Source: an uncultured Glaciecola sp. (lineage in GTDB: Bacteria > Pseudomonadota > Gammaproteobacteria > Enterobacterales > Alteromonadaceae). Taken from it: 64,000 nt of DNA. Below are positions 18,085 through 27,557 of the stretch, piece by piece. Position 1 is the stretch's first letter; each line of letters begins with the position of its first letter. The translations under genes were made by a program, and so were the position numbers. The stretch is from assembly GCA_947496235.1 (NCBI GenBank), contig CANMCE010000005.1:1-64000 (forward strand), given 5' to 3'. The notes under the pieces were generated by a model that saw only the letters and a list, made by a program, of their open reading frames with translations, did not search any database and was not told the DNA's origin.

Positions 18085-20421
18085 CTAGTATACAGATTTT
18101 TTAGTGGGGAGTTGTATGTAGAAACTACTTCCTTGATTTTCCGAGGCTTCTGCCCATATTGCTCCGTTATGCCTTTCTATTATTTTTTTGCAGATAGCTA
18201 ACCCCATTCCAGTTCCATCATATTCACTTTTTCCGTGTAATCGCTCAAACAGATTGAATATACGGTCTGAATATTGTTCATCAAAACCAATACCATTGTC
18301 TTTGAACACCAGTGTAACATTGGATGTGTCCTGATTCACTTGCAATATTTCGATAATAGGATCGCGGTCTGGTGAAATAAACTTAAGTGAGTTTTGCATT
18401 AGATTCTGAAACACGCGAGATATTTGTCCTTGGTCAGCGTAAATCTCTCCTGATACTTTTACTTGGATCTGCGCGTTCTTTTCCTGAATCAACACTGAAA
18501 TATCATCGATTACTGTTTGAATCAGTTGGTTGGTATCGACCATCGCCATGTCCATTTCATCATTGCTAATACGGGAAAAACTCAGGGTATTTTTAATTAA
18601 TGTTTGCATCCTGAGTGCTGCACTGCGCATTCTTGAAATGTACGACAGGTTTTTTTCAGAAAACACTTCGCCAGACCGTTGCAAGCGGTCACCAAAGGTT
18701 TGAATTTTTCGCAACGGCTCTTGCAAGTCGTGGGACGCTACAAAAGCGAATCTTTCCAATTCCCGGTTAGATGTTTCTGATTTTTCTAACGCAACTTTAA
18801 GATTGATTTCTGCTTCTTCTCGTTGTTTGATTTCTTCATTTAACGCGGCTGTTCGTTGTTCAACCAGCTCTTCTAAGAGGCTGTTCATTTTGAACACTTT
18901 CTCAGATTCGATGATAATTTTACTTTGAATAATGCTACGCAGCTTTAACGCTATATCGAGCTCGGAATCGCGCCAAGGGGCTGACTTTTTATAAACATTT
19001 TGTTTCCATAGCTCAAAGGAACTTCTTGGCATTAATCTGTGGCTGCCATCGTCGGTAAACTCTATTACTTTTTCAGGTTTACCTCCCCAATTCTTGGCTT
19101 GAATAATCTCTTCTCTAAACCAGATAATATAGTCACTTTTGTCCGATGTCAGTGCAATGAAGAGTATACCGCTAGCGATTTCAGCGAAGTCGGCAAACTC
19201 AGGATTCTCAATTCCTATTTGATGAGTCGCATAATATTCCTCATCTTCATCTAATTGCTCATCGATCCATTGATAAAGGCGTAAGATGAAATCGTCATCA
19301 GGCACTAAACCACAACTCATCAATTCTTCGTCAATACACCAAGCAACGCCTGATGCCTCAACTAGCTCCTGCAATACCTGTTTTTCTTGCACTATGCCAA
19401 CGCTAAAATCATCTTGATTGGATAGGGCGTTTGAAATGGTATCTAAGGCCGCAATGTGTCTGGCGTTTCTTTGTGTTTCCTCTTCGTGGATTCGAACCGA
19501 TATCAACTGAGACAACATTACACTGGTATATTGGGCTATTTCTCGAATCTCAAAGGCGATAAAGTTTGGCGAATAATGATGGCAAGCAATCAAGCCCCAC
19601 AATTTCCCCTGAATAATGATGCTAATTGACATGGATGCACTTACACCCATGTTGCGCAAATACTGACAATGGATAGGAGAAACGCTGCGTAATGTACAAT
19701 TGCCTAAATCAACATGGGGTCTTCTTGGGTACAAAGGAGAGACCTGAGCATCAACATCACAAAGCAAGCGAATAGGGTTTTTTATATAGAGTTCGCGGGC
19801 CTGTTTTGGAATATCCGATTCTGGAAAATGTTGCCTAAGAAAGGCGTTTAAATGAGGTTCTTTTGCTTCTGCAATGACCTCACCGTTATATTCATGATCA
19901 AATTGATACAGCATGACCCGATCAAAGCCAGAAAAGCGTTTAACTTCTTCCACCACATTTTGAAAAAGCGAATCCAATTTGTGGACACTCATCAAGGATT
20001 GCACCGAGTCCTTTAACATGCGCAAAACAGACTCGTAGGCGCGATCACTGACTTGTGATACTGGTTCTAATGCAATTAATATGACTTCACCGTTAAATGT
20101 AACAATGGCAGACATTTTTTCACTGCTACCATTATTGTGCCGAATGTCTATCGCGGTAGGATTGAAAGCTTGTAAATCATCTGTATGCCAATGCTGTTCT
20201 ATGATTCGAAAATATTCAACGTCGACTAAATCTTTAAGGTCTATACCAATACAGTTTTCAAAATTCCCGCCTAATATTTCTGTCACATTTTCACTGACAC
20301 AAGATAATTGCATGGTTTTAGGATCTACCACTAATAAATATCCGTGGGGTTGAATTGAGCCCGGAATGTGGATGGGTTCCTCGTGACAATTGTCTATGGT
20401 GACTTTGAAGCTATCAGGCAT
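18085..20421 (-). CDS. bphP: Bacteriophytochrome histidine kinase
   Basis: This 778-residue protein has the complete phytochrome layout: an N-terminal extension with Cys12 (NCHEEPIHIPGSIQPHG), the residue that binds biliverdin in bacteriophytochromes; PAS-GAF with FPESDIPKQARELY (the PASDIP-type motif) and SPIHCQYLRNMGVSASMSIS; a PHY tongue with PRSSFELWKQ; then HisKA with His564 (ASHDLQEPLRK) and HATPase with NSLKF, GIGFDEQY and GTGMGLAICKKI. It senses red and far-red light and autophosphorylates. Its ATG overlaps the end of the heme oxygenase gene by 8 bases, which couples chromophore supply to the apoprotein. Confidence 0.96.
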   Translation of the reverse strand: MPDSFKVTIDNCHEEPIHIPGSIQPHGYLLVVDPKTMQLSCVSENVTEILGGNFENCIGIDLKDLVDVEYFRIIEQHWHTDDLQAFNPTAIDIRHNNGSSEKMSAIVTFNGEVILIALEPVSQVSDRAYESVLRMLKDSVQSLMSVHKLDSLFQNVVEEVKRFSGFDRVMLYQFDHEYNGEVIAEAKEPHLNAFLRQHFPESDIPKQARELYIKNPIRLLCDVDAQVSPLYPRRPHVDLGNCTLRSVSPIHCQYLRNMGVSASMSISIIIQGKLWGLIACHHYSPNFIAFEIREIAQYTSVMLSQLISVRIHEEETQRNARHIAALDTISNALSNQDDFSVGIVQEKQVLQELVEASGVAWCIDEELMSCGLVPDDDFILRLYQWIDEQLDEDEEYYATHQIGIENPEFADFAEIASGILFIALTSDKSDYIIWFREEIIQAKNWGGKPEKVIEFTDDGSHRLMPRSSFELWKQNVYKKSAPWRDSELDIALKLRSIIQSKIIIESEKVFKMNSLLEELVEQRTAALNEEIKQREEAEINLKVALEKSETSNRELERFAFVASHDLQEPLRKIQTFGDRLQRSGEVFSEKNLSYISRMRSAALRMQTLIKNTLSFSRISNDEMDMAMVDTNQLIQTVIDDISVLIQEKNAQIQVKVSGEIYADQGQISRVFQNLMQNSLKFISPDRDPIIEILQVNQDTSNVTLVFKDNGIGFDEQYSDRIFNLFERLHGKSEYDGTGMGLAICKKIIERHNGAIWAEASENQGSSFYIQLPTKKSVY

Positions 20422-21052
20422 GACAAATATCCTTTAATAACATATACATATTAGAAAAGCTGGCCTTTGCACCCTTGATGATTTCTTCGCTAGCACTAGG
20501 GGTGAAATGAGCAAATGCCCTTAATTCAGTTTGAAATCTGCGCCATCTAGCTGGGGTGTTTTTTCCATAACTCGCAAAAAACCTAAGCCCTTGGTCTTGT
20601 GGAAAGTAGCCATGTACTCGTAATTTAGGAATAATATGCATGCCTCCAAGGGTGGCACCCTCGAACACATAAATAAACCCCATAGCCTCTGCCGGAGTTT
20701 GTGGCAATAAGGTAATGCAACTAATATCAAGCGTTGGGGTGGTTTGCCTCACTTCGTAATTATTCTGCACATAGGCTAAATCAGCGTCTAGCCATTTAGT
20801 TTTTTCGCTGTTATTGACCATTTGCAGCATGGTAGGAAATTGACTAACCTGGGATTCAACAGCGGCATAGTAGTCGCGTTTTATTTGTAGCATATTGAAA
20901 TAGTCTGTGAGCTTGAAATGCTTAGAAAATAAAAAAGTGCTCATCAGAGATTCAATTTTATTATGTTCGGCAGAGGTATCTTGACGCAAACGAAGACAAA
21001 TATCGTCGCTAGGTTCGATTCCATTCTTGTTAGAAGATAACAGTTCTGCCAT
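20414..21052 (-). CDS. bphO: Biliverdin-producing heme oxygenase
   Basis: This 212-residue heme oxygenase-fold protein has the proximal His30 in SAEHNKIESLMS and the distal-helix glycine segment GFIYVFEGATLGGMHI. It cleaves heme to biliverdin, CO and iron. Biliverdin is the chromophore of the phytochrome encoded immediately downstream, with which this gene overlaps by 8 bases, in the standard bphO-bphP order. No signal peptide is present, so it acts in the cytosol. It is the first gene of the operon, which ends with the response regulator. Confidence 0.94.
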   Translation of the reverse strand: MAELLSSNKNGIEPSDDICLRLRQDTSAEHNKIESLMSTFLFSKHFKLTDYFNMLQIKRDYYAAVESQVSQFPTMLQMVNNSEKTKWLDADLAYVQNNYEVRQTTPTLDISCITLLPQTPAEAMGFIYVFEGATLGGMHIIPKLRVHGYFPQDQGLRFFASYGKNTPARWRRFQTELRAFAHFTPSASEEIIKGAKASFSNMYMLLKDICHA

Positions 21053-21197
21053 GACTTTCCTTTGTGTTTTCTTTACCTGAACCTGCTAATGTCCAATTCA
21101 AATATGGTAAGGTGTAAGATAAAAATTATTTAGTATTGTAACTATATGATGAGCGAACATTATCTTTAACGATCTGTTATTTGCAATAATTATCCAA

Positions 21198-22070
21198 TTA
21201 TCCCGCAACAGTAGTTCTCGGGCGGTAATAACAAACATCGATATTGCCACTGCCCTTAAAATGATAAAAGGGATTGGACAATTCTCTTGCATTTTTTAAG
21301 CGATTCTGAAATTTTTCACTGCTATCACTGTTTCGTACAAATGTTAGTTGCTGGTCAGCTTTAACCTTGTCTCCCATAACTGCTCTTACTATTTTGGACC
21401 GGTTTTCCGGAGTGTCTATTACACCGCCTTGGTCAGGCTTTCCTCGTTTCATTGATTGAAGAGATGACATACCATAAACCACTTGACCGAATACTGACAT
21501 ATTGCGGTCTAGATGCCGGGGCGCATGACCTATGACTGCATAAAAATGGTTGGTGGCTGAATCCTTTCCTTCACTTCTGGCCATGGCAACAGCGCCGGGA
21601 CAATGCAACAGCCATTCAATGTTTGCAGTATAGTCTCTACCTGCTGGAAAGCCATTAATAAAGCCAGTTTCTTGGGCTAAAAACTCGGGCTTTTGTACCG
21701 ATATAAAGCTAGAGGTTTCAGCAATAGGCCGGCTAAATTCAGCACTTAATGTAGCGCCGAATTCAGTTGGCTTTTGTTCACTTAGATCACCGCCTTGAGC
21801 AACAAAACCATCAATAACTCGATAAAAATCTAAGCCATCATAATAGCCATCATTTATCAAAGCCTTAAAACGTTCTACATGTTTAGGCGCCATGAATTCA
21901 GCCAATTCAATGACGACTAAGCCTTCATCGGTAAAAAAATAGGCTAGATTGCTTTGCTCTAAGGTTACGCTTAAACTTGCTTCGGTATTTTGTGCTGCCC
22001 CTGTTTTACTAATAACCGTAAAAACTAGCAGGGCTAGGCACAAGGATTTTATAGAGTAAAGCATGATCAA
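21198..22070 (-). CDS. Periplasmic cyclophilin-type peptidyl-prolyl isomerase
   Basis: This 290-residue protein has a signal peptide (MLYSIKSLCLALLVFTVIS) and a cyclophilin domain: MAPKHVERFKALINDGYYDGLDFYRVIDGFVAQGGD is the classical start with the FYRVIDGFVAQGGD block, and NHFYAVIGHAPRHLDRNMSVFGQVVYGM the second half. It catalyses cis-trans isomerisation of Xaa-Pro bonds and would help folding of exported proteins. The 60-residue tail after the domain is unassigned. Codon 3 is also an ATG and gives the same signal peptide. The neighbouring heme oxygenase gene is separated by 145 AT-rich bases. Confidence 0.9.
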   Translation of the reverse strand: MIMLYSIKSLCLALLVFTVISKTGAAQNTEASLSVTLEQSNLAYFFTDEGLVVIELAEFMAPKHVERFKALINDGYYDGLDFYRVIDGFVAQGGDLSEQKPTEFGATLSAEFSRPIAETSSFISVQKPEFLAQETGFINGFPAGRDYTANIEWLLHCPGAVAMARSEGKDSATNHFYAVIGHAPRHLDRNMSVFGQVVYGMSSLQSMKRGKPDQGGVIDTPENRSKIVRAVMGDKVKADQQLTFVRNSDSSEKFQNRLKNARELSNPFYHFKGSGNIDVCYYRPRTTVAG

Positions 22071-22246
22071 TCATCCATATTGAGCTTAATTTATCACTAC
22101 TTTACTGTATTAATTGCTCAGTTAACAGACTAAATCAGTTTGAGATTTATTAAGTCTTTCTAAGTGACTTCTGCAGGGGAATGTAGCTAATTTAGGTATA
22201 TTATAATTATGTATTGAGAAACTTGTGATAAGGCTGGAGTTTAGTT

Positions 22247-22963
22247 GTGAATGACTTAATACAAATTATTATACTTACCCTAATCGCGGGGCTCGCGATG
22301 CCCATTGGGGCTTCGGTTGCTGCGATTGAAAATATTCGTCCACGTTGGCTAGAAAAAGAGGTTCGCCACAGCGTTATTGCTTTTGGTGGAGGGGCATTAT
22401 TAGCCGCAGTAGCATTAGTGCTGGTGCCAGAAGGGATAAAGGAACTATCTTTAATGACTACTGCCATTTGTTTTGCAGCGGGTGGCATAAGTTTTATGTT
22501 GTTGGATATGCAACTGGCAAAAAACAATACCTCGTTAAGCCAGTTAGTCGCGATGTTATCGGATTTTATTCCCGAAGCACTCGCCCTTGGCGCTACCTTC
22601 GCAGTTTCTAGCAGTGCCGGTATATTGTTAGCGGGGATCATAGCATTACAGAATTTACCCGAGGGCTTTAACGCATTCAGAGAGATAAGAGCATCAACAC
22701 ATTACAGTAAGCTATTAATTGTGGGTGCACTAGCAGCCATGGCCCTATTAGGACCAGTTTCCGGCTTGTTAGGCTATTTTTTCCTTACAGATTTCCCACA
22801 AATAAAAGCTGGCATTATGCTTTTTGCGGCTGGTGGGATTTTGTATATCATTTTCCAAGATATAGCACCTCAGGTAAAATTAAAGCAACATTGGGCGCCG
22901 CCTCTGGGCGCCCTAGCCGGGTTTTTATTAGGAATTGTTGGTAAAGTGGTAGTAGGTGAGTAA
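22247..22963 (+). CDS. ZIP-family metal transporter
   Basis: This 238-residue protein has about eight membrane segments. The ZIP signature occurs in SDFIPEALALGATFA (helix 4, with the Glu that takes the place of the usual His) and LQNLPEGFNAFREIR (helix 5, NLPEG motif). ZIP proteins move Zn, Fe or Mn into the cytosol. The usual His-rich loop is missing, so the preferred metal is uncertain. It starts at a GTG preceded by a GGAG (GGCTGGAG) and stands alone between divergent and unrelated genes. Confidence 0.85.
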   Translation: MNDLIQIIILTLIAGLAMPIGASVAAIENIRPRWLEKEVRHSVIAFGGGALLAAVALVLVPEGIKELSLMTTAICFAAGGISFMLLDMQLAKNNTSLSQLVAMLSDFIPEALALGATFAVSSSAGILLAGIIALQNLPEGFNAFREIRASTHYSKLLIVGALAAMALLGPVSGLLGYFFLTDFPQIKAGIMLFAAGGILYIIFQDIAPQVKLKQHWAPPLGALAGFLLGIVGKVVVGE

Positions 22964-23130
22964 ACACAAACGGCTTTTGAGTGTCTAGTTTAATACCTAT
23001 TGATTTGAAAGTATGCCTATAGCTACTTGGAATAGACTAAAGTTACAAAAGTAGCTTTTTATTCGATTTGTCAGTACATTAGGTAATCCAAAGTAAAACT
23101 TTTATCATTGTTATTCTGCAAGTTTTAGGA

Positions 23131-24642
23131 TTGCTGTCTTACTTATTTTTTGACCCATGGGAAAATGTATTGAGCGATTTTGATCCCAAGCAGTTTTTTC
23201 ATCAAATGCCCGTTAGCTTGTTATGCAAACAGCTGGATAAAGATGAAACCTATGCTAACCCAGCATGTCTGGCGCTTTTTAGTGCATCACAGGCTCCCGA
23301 TGAGTTTCTGCAAAGCATCGACTTCTTCGATGCTTTAACACATATTCCCCTTGCTGGCGCTTCCCATCCGTTTTATGCCTGCGACAGTGAGAATGTCGTC
23401 ACCTTGTATGTAAGAGTAAAGAGTAAGACTCGCAACATCAGTTGCACAGTTGAAGGTAAACGATTTTCAAGTCCAAATTCCCAGTGGGTAGTTTTACATG
23501 TTTCAAGTGCCCAAGAAAACGATGTTACTGAACTACAACCAGGTAGCTCCCCTCTTGCTAATCACTTAGCCTTTAGCCATTTATTGTCTAGTATTTCTTC
23601 TCAGTTGATCAACGTTAGTACAGAAAACCTTGATTACTTGATAGAAAAAAGCCTAGGCGCTTTTGGCGACTTTTGCGGAGTCGATAGATGCTATTTATTC
23701 AAATTTTCAAAAGATAAAAGCGCTATGGATAACACCCATGAATGGGTGGCTGCAGGTATAGAGCCTTATAAAGATGAATTGCAAAATGTAAGTCTGGCAG
23801 ATTTGCCTTATTTTGAAAAAATCATTAAACAAGAGTATGTGTTTAAAGTCGATGATGTTGAGACGCTGCCTGAGGCTGCAATTCTTGAAAAAGAAGAATT
23901 CGAACGGGAGGGTATTCAATCGGTATTATGCGTTGCCGTGCATTTAAATGATGATCTTTTTGGATTTGTTGGCTGTGACATCGTGGGTAGCGCTTATACT
24001 TGGCGTGAGCATGACATCAGATATTTAAAATTAATCGGTGAAATATTAAGTAATTCTCTAGAAAGCGTGGCAAATCGTTTGTCACTGCAAAAAGTTACCC
24101 GAGCGTTAGAAAAGGCCAACAAGAAACTAGCTTATTTGGCTAATTCAGATGGGTTAACCGGTATTGCGAATCGACGACAATTTGATGATAGCCTAGAGAA
24201 ATCGATTCAGCGAGGTATGAGAGAACGTAAACCTATTAGTCTGCTGATGGTCGATGTTGATCATTTTAAATTATTCAACGATACCTTTGGTCATGCAGTT
24301 GGCGACGAGGCCATACAAAGAGTGGCGAAAGCCTTAGATGCATGTTGTAAACGCAGTGATGATTTGGCCGCACGATATGGGGGAGAAGAATTTGCAGTCA
24401 TACTCCCAGACACAGGCTGTTCGCAGGCAAAATTAGTTGCCGAACAAATCATGCAGGCAGTGGAAGATTTGAATATTAGCTTTGAGAACTCCCCAACCAA
24501 GGGTCGGCTAACAGTGAGTATAGGGATCATTAGTGAAACCTGTACTCAATCGCTAAGTAGCAATGCTTTGGTGACTATGGCTGACAAGGCACTTTATAAA
24601 GCCAAAGAAAATGGTCGAAACCAAGTAGTTTGCAAATCTTAA
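23131..24642 (+). CDS. GAF-GGDEF diguanylate cyclase
   Basis: This protein of about 503 residues has a PAS-like N-terminal part, a GAF domain (about residues 150-315; GDFCGVDRCYLFKFS, VLCVAVHLNDDLFGFVGCD), a short coiled linker and a GGDEF domain. The active site is ARYGGEEFAVILPDTG and an RxxD inhibitory site (RSDD) sits five residues before it, so product feedback is expected. It should make c-di-GMP from GTP in response to a small ligand bound by GAF. No EAL domain. The start is uncertain: the TTG at 23131 has AGGA immediately upstream, too close; a TTG at 23170 is an alternative. Confidence 0.9.
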   Translation: MLSYLFFDPWENVLSDFDPKQFFHQMPVSLLCKQLDKDETYANPACLALFSASQAPDEFLQSIDFFDALTHIPLAGASHPFYACDSENVVTLYVRVKSKTRNISCTVEGKRFSSPNSQWVVLHVSSAQENDVTELQPGSSPLANHLAFSHLLSSISSQLINVSTENLDYLIEKSLGAFGDFCGVDRCYLFKFSKDKSAMDNTHEWVAAGIEPYKDELQNVSLADLPYFEKIIKQEYVFKVDDVETLPEAAILEKEEFEREGIQSVLCVAVHLNDDLFGFVGCDIVGSAYTWREHDIRYLKLIGEILSNSLESVANRLSLQKVTRALEKANKKLAYLANSDGLTGIANRRQFDDSLEKSIQRGMRERKPISLLMVDVDHFKLFNDTFGHAVGDEAIQRVAKALDACCKRSDDLAARYGGEEFAVILPDTGCSQAKLVAEQIMQAVEDLNISFENSPTKGRLTVSIGIISETCTQSLSSNALVTMADKALYKAKENGRNQVVCKS

Positions 24643-24661
24643 GACGCAGTAAACAAAGTTG

Positions 24662-25123
24662 TTAACGTTTCAAAAATTCATTAAGGGCATCTAGACCTTC
24701 TTTATCGCTGGTTATTCCTCGAATAACTCTATCCCGCGTCAGTTGTTCCATAGCAGCATCACTAAGCGTACAAGGGATTAATCCGTGATAGGTGTCAAAA
24801 CTCGCTTCTTTGCATGCTTTGTATTCGTTAACAAAAAATCCTTTTGATAGAACGAAAAATATCTCGCCCAGTTGTTGAATAGATTGTGTCATGCATTCGG
24901 CAACTTCACAGTATTCAGTTTCCGCTTCTAATAAAGCAAGCGCTAACTCAGGACAAGGTGTCTTAGTTTGGTAAAGTACGGCGATAAGTTTTGAACGGAA
25001 TACGTGATTTAAATCTTCGGCACCTTGCTTTTCGCCCCAGTCTGGCACGATAGAGGATTCAAAGGTTGGATCATTTGGATCATATGATGCAATCCATTGT
25101 CGAAGATAAGTAGCTTCATCCAT
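24662..25123 (-). CDS. Hypothetical 153-residue protein
   Basis: I do not recognise this protein. It is acidic, soluble and without signal peptide (MDEATYLRQWIASYDPNDP), with several cysteines (TPCPELALALLEAETEYCEVAECM) and an alpha-helical appearance. It converges with the diguanylate cyclase gene 19 bases away and has no obvious partner. Function unknown. Confidence 0.6.
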   Translation of the reverse strand: MDEATYLRQWIASYDPNDPTFESSIVPDWGEKQGAEDLNHVFRSKLIAVLYQTKTPCPELALALLEAETEYCEVAECMTQSIQQLGEIFFVLSKGFFVNEYKACKEASFDTYHGLIPCTLSDAAMEQLTRDRVIRGITSDKEGLDALNEFLKR

Positions 25124-25457
25124 AAATTATAGTCTGTTGATAAGGTTTCAGATCTAGGTTCTGAATAAGGTCAGCATTATTCAATTTTAAATGCGTTTGC
25201 AATAACAACGAACAGTTCCCGTCAAGTGCTGATATCTACAATACTATTGTTTTTTGCATCTTAAAAGAAATAAACAAGCAAAACTAATTGGTATTGCAAA
25301 CAGAGTAGACTAAATAGGAACGGGTTTTGCAAATTCTCGTGAAACTACTCAATTGCACCAAAATATTGACCAAAACGGTACCGATTGTCGGCTATATTCA
25401 ATTGTTAGCGGCATGATTTTGCCAATATTAACTATATTCGAGATGGGAATTAACAAT
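25124..25457. other. Intergenic region between divergent genes
   Basis: 334 AT-rich bases between the hypothetical gene and the TPR-sulfotransferase gene. It must hold both promoters, but I see no convincing -35/-10 pair, operator palindrome or structured RNA. The plus-strand frame running into the sulfotransferase from 25353 has no features of that family and is treated as untranslated. Confidence 0.5.
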
Positions 25458-27020
25458 ATGTCCTTACATGCATTAACTACGTCAAATTCAGCGCACGCGT
25501 TAGATCACAGTTTCCTTACTGGCGCATTGGCTAAAGGGGCTTTGTTTGAAGCCAACCAGCGCCCCAATGACGCCATTGCAATCTATCAGCAAATTTTGGC
25601 GAAGATGCCAACGGTAGAAGAGCCGATTAATCGAATTGCACAAATTTTTATTCGTCATAAAGAATATGCTAACGCAATCAAAGCCTTACAATATCAGTTA
25701 TCTATATCTCAAGAAAAAGGTAAGGTTTTGTTTACATTGGGTATTGTAAACGAACTTATGGATAATCAGACCGCAGCCTTTGATTATTTGAAGCGTTCAG
25801 TCCAAGAAGATCCTAGAGCAGTTGATCCTTACTTTTCCTTATTTACAGTGGCCAAGGTCACCCATAAAGTTGATCAAATTAAAGACTTTATTAAAGCTCA
25901 ACTAGAGCACCAAGATCATGCTGGTACCAAGCACTACATTTTAGGTAAGTTAGCTGAGGAAGAAAAAGCCTTAGAGCTGGCACATACGCACTTTAGTGAA
26001 GCCGAGCAAACAGGTCTCTATGAGCGGCAATTACCTTATTTTTATCGAGATTTTGCTTTTTTAAAACACAAACTAAAAGACTACCCAAGCGCTTTCAATT
26101 ATCACCGTAAGGCTCAATCACTGTTCGGTAGCAAGCCAGAAGTTAAGCAAGTTGATACCGAAAAATTTAAACGATTTACCCAGAAATCTCTGCAATGGTT
26201 TAGTTCAGAACGGGTTAAAGACTGGCAACCTTTAGCGTTAGAAAACGAAAAATCCCCCATATTCGTGGTAGGTTTCCCGCGTTCAGGAACTACTTTAATT
26301 GAGCAAATGTTGCATGCTCATCCCAATTTAGTTGTTACAGATGAAGCGCCAGTTTTAAAACGGTCAGTAACCAATTTAAGCAAAATTTTGAATAAAAAAA
26401 TCGAATATCCGAGCGGCTACAAAAACCTTAAAACAGCAGATATCAAAAAGTGGCGAGAGCATTATTTTAAAGAAATAAAAGCGGGCTTGCAGGAACAAGA
26501 AAAGTCACTTCGCATTGTGGATAAACATCCAATGTCACTTCGCCATTTAGGCACAATTAAGCGGTTTTTTCCGGATGCTCCTATCATTGTAATGTTGCGC
26601 GATCCTAGAGATGTTTGTTTATCGAATTTCTTTCAAACCTTTAGAACCAACGCGTTTTCTGCGCAATGTTTTGATCTTGAATCTACGTTTAAACTTTACG
26701 CCAATACTATGTCGTTGTATTTGCACTTTAAACAACACCTTGGTCTAAATATTTTGGAAATAAAATACGAGGACATGTGTTGCGACACTGAAAATAAAAT
26801 GCGCGAAGTAGCAGCTCACATTGGTGAAGATTTTAGCGATAACATGCTTAATTATTATGATGATAATTTTAAACGTGTCGTATCTACGCCAAGTTTCGAG
26901 GGAGTTGCAAAACCGATTTATCATAGCGCTATGCAAAAGTGGAAAAATTACGAGACCTTTGTAAAACCTTATCAACCAATAGTCGCTAGATTCATTGAAA
27001 CCTTTGGTTATGAACTTTAA
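25458..27020 (+). CDS. TPR-repeat sulfotransferase, paralogue 1
   Basis: This protein of 520 residues has N-terminal tetratricopeptide repeats (about residues 20-230; ALFEANQRPNDAIAIYQQIL, FIRHKEYANAIKALQYQL) and a C-terminal sulfotransferase domain. PIFVVGFPRSGTTLIEQML is the 5' phosphosulfate-binding loop for PAPS and MLRDPRDVCLSNFFQTF the 3'-phosphate-binding segment. It should transfer sulfate from PAPS to an unknown acceptor, with the TPRs perhaps binding a protein. The ATG at 25458 starts the conserved part; the longer frame is atypical. A close paralogue lies at 55341-56885. No PAPS synthesis genes are in the window. Confidence 0.88.
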   Translation: MSLHALTTSNSAHALDHSFLTGALAKGALFEANQRPNDAIAIYQQILAKMPTVEEPINRIAQIFIRHKEYANAIKALQYQLSISQEKGKVLFTLGIVNELMDNQTAAFDYLKRSVQEDPRAVDPYFSLFTVAKVTHKVDQIKDFIKAQLEHQDHAGTKHYILGKLAEEEKALELAHTHFSEAEQTGLYERQLPYFYRDFAFLKHKLKDYPSAFNYHRKAQSLFGSKPEVKQVDTEKFKRFTQKSLQWFSSERVKDWQPLALENEKSPIFVVGFPRSGTTLIEQMLHAHPNLVVTDEAPVLKRSVTNLSKILNKKIEYPSGYKNLKTADIKKWREHYFKEIKAGLQEQEKSLRIVDKHPMSLRHLGTIKRFFPDAPIIVMLRDPRDVCLSNFFQTFRTNAFSAQCFDLESTFKLYANTMSLYLHFKQHLGLNILEIKYEDMCCDTENKMREVAAHIGEDFSDNMLNYYDDNFKRVVSTPSFEGVAKPIYHSAMQKWKNYETFVKPYQPIVARFIETFGYEL

Positions 27021-27109
27021 CTGAACAAAGATAAACAGCCGCTAGTTTTAAACCTATTTAATTTTGGTAAAGTAATAATTAATACACATAAAATGGAGCC
27101 TGTGTTGAT

Positions 27110-27490
27110 ATGAAATTATTATTGCTTTGTTTAATCCCACTAGCATTGGTTGCTTGTACAAATTTACCCTCTCCAACGCAAACGGCAGAGGCTGATTATG
27201 GCGCCTATCCTGAGGATTATGAGGCAATTGCGAAAGCTTATTTAATGGAAGAATTAAGAGATCCAGATTCGATAGTTATTGAAAGCATTTCGGAACCTCA
27301 AAAACAATGGATTGGTGACAAGGTAACAGGCATCGATTATGGGTATTTAGTATGCGCCAAAGTAAATTCTAAAAACCTGTTCGGCAATATGACCGGCTTT
27401 CGTTCAGATGCCGTTCTTATTCGCAACGGCGAAGTAGTTGAATATGCAAAAGACGGTAAATTACTTAGTGGTATGAAGCTTTGTGATTAA
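27110..27490 (+). CDS. Hypothetical lipoprotein, 126 residues
   Basis: A signal peptide with lipobox (LIPLALVACTN, Cys16) marks this as a lipoprotein. The mature part contains YEAIAKAYLMEELRDPDSIVIESISEPQKQW and YGYLVCAKVNSKNLFG, with the 'F-DP-S' type pattern of small envelope proteins of unknown function. It starts 89 bases after the sulfotransferase gene, has GGAG before its ATG and is followed by a terminator. Role unknown. Confidence 0.7.
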   Translation: MKLLLLCLIPLALVACTNLPSPTQTAEADYGAYPEDYEAIAKAYLMEELRDPDSIVIESISEPQKQWIGDKVTGIDYGYLVCAKVNSKNLFGNMTGFRSDAVLIRNGEVVEYAKDGKLLSGMKLCD

Positions 27491-27500
27491 TATGTGGAGC

Positions 27501-27525
27501 GCGTGGATGGCATATCCACGCTTTT
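27501..27525 (+). terminator. Intrinsic terminator after the lipoprotein gene
   Basis: GCGTGGAT (27501-27508) and ATCCACGC (27514-27521) form a perfect 8-bp stem with a 5-base loop, followed by TTTT. Confidence 0.8.
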
Positions 27526-27557
27526 CCAAAGTTATTTCTGCGTAATTAAGTTCCAAA

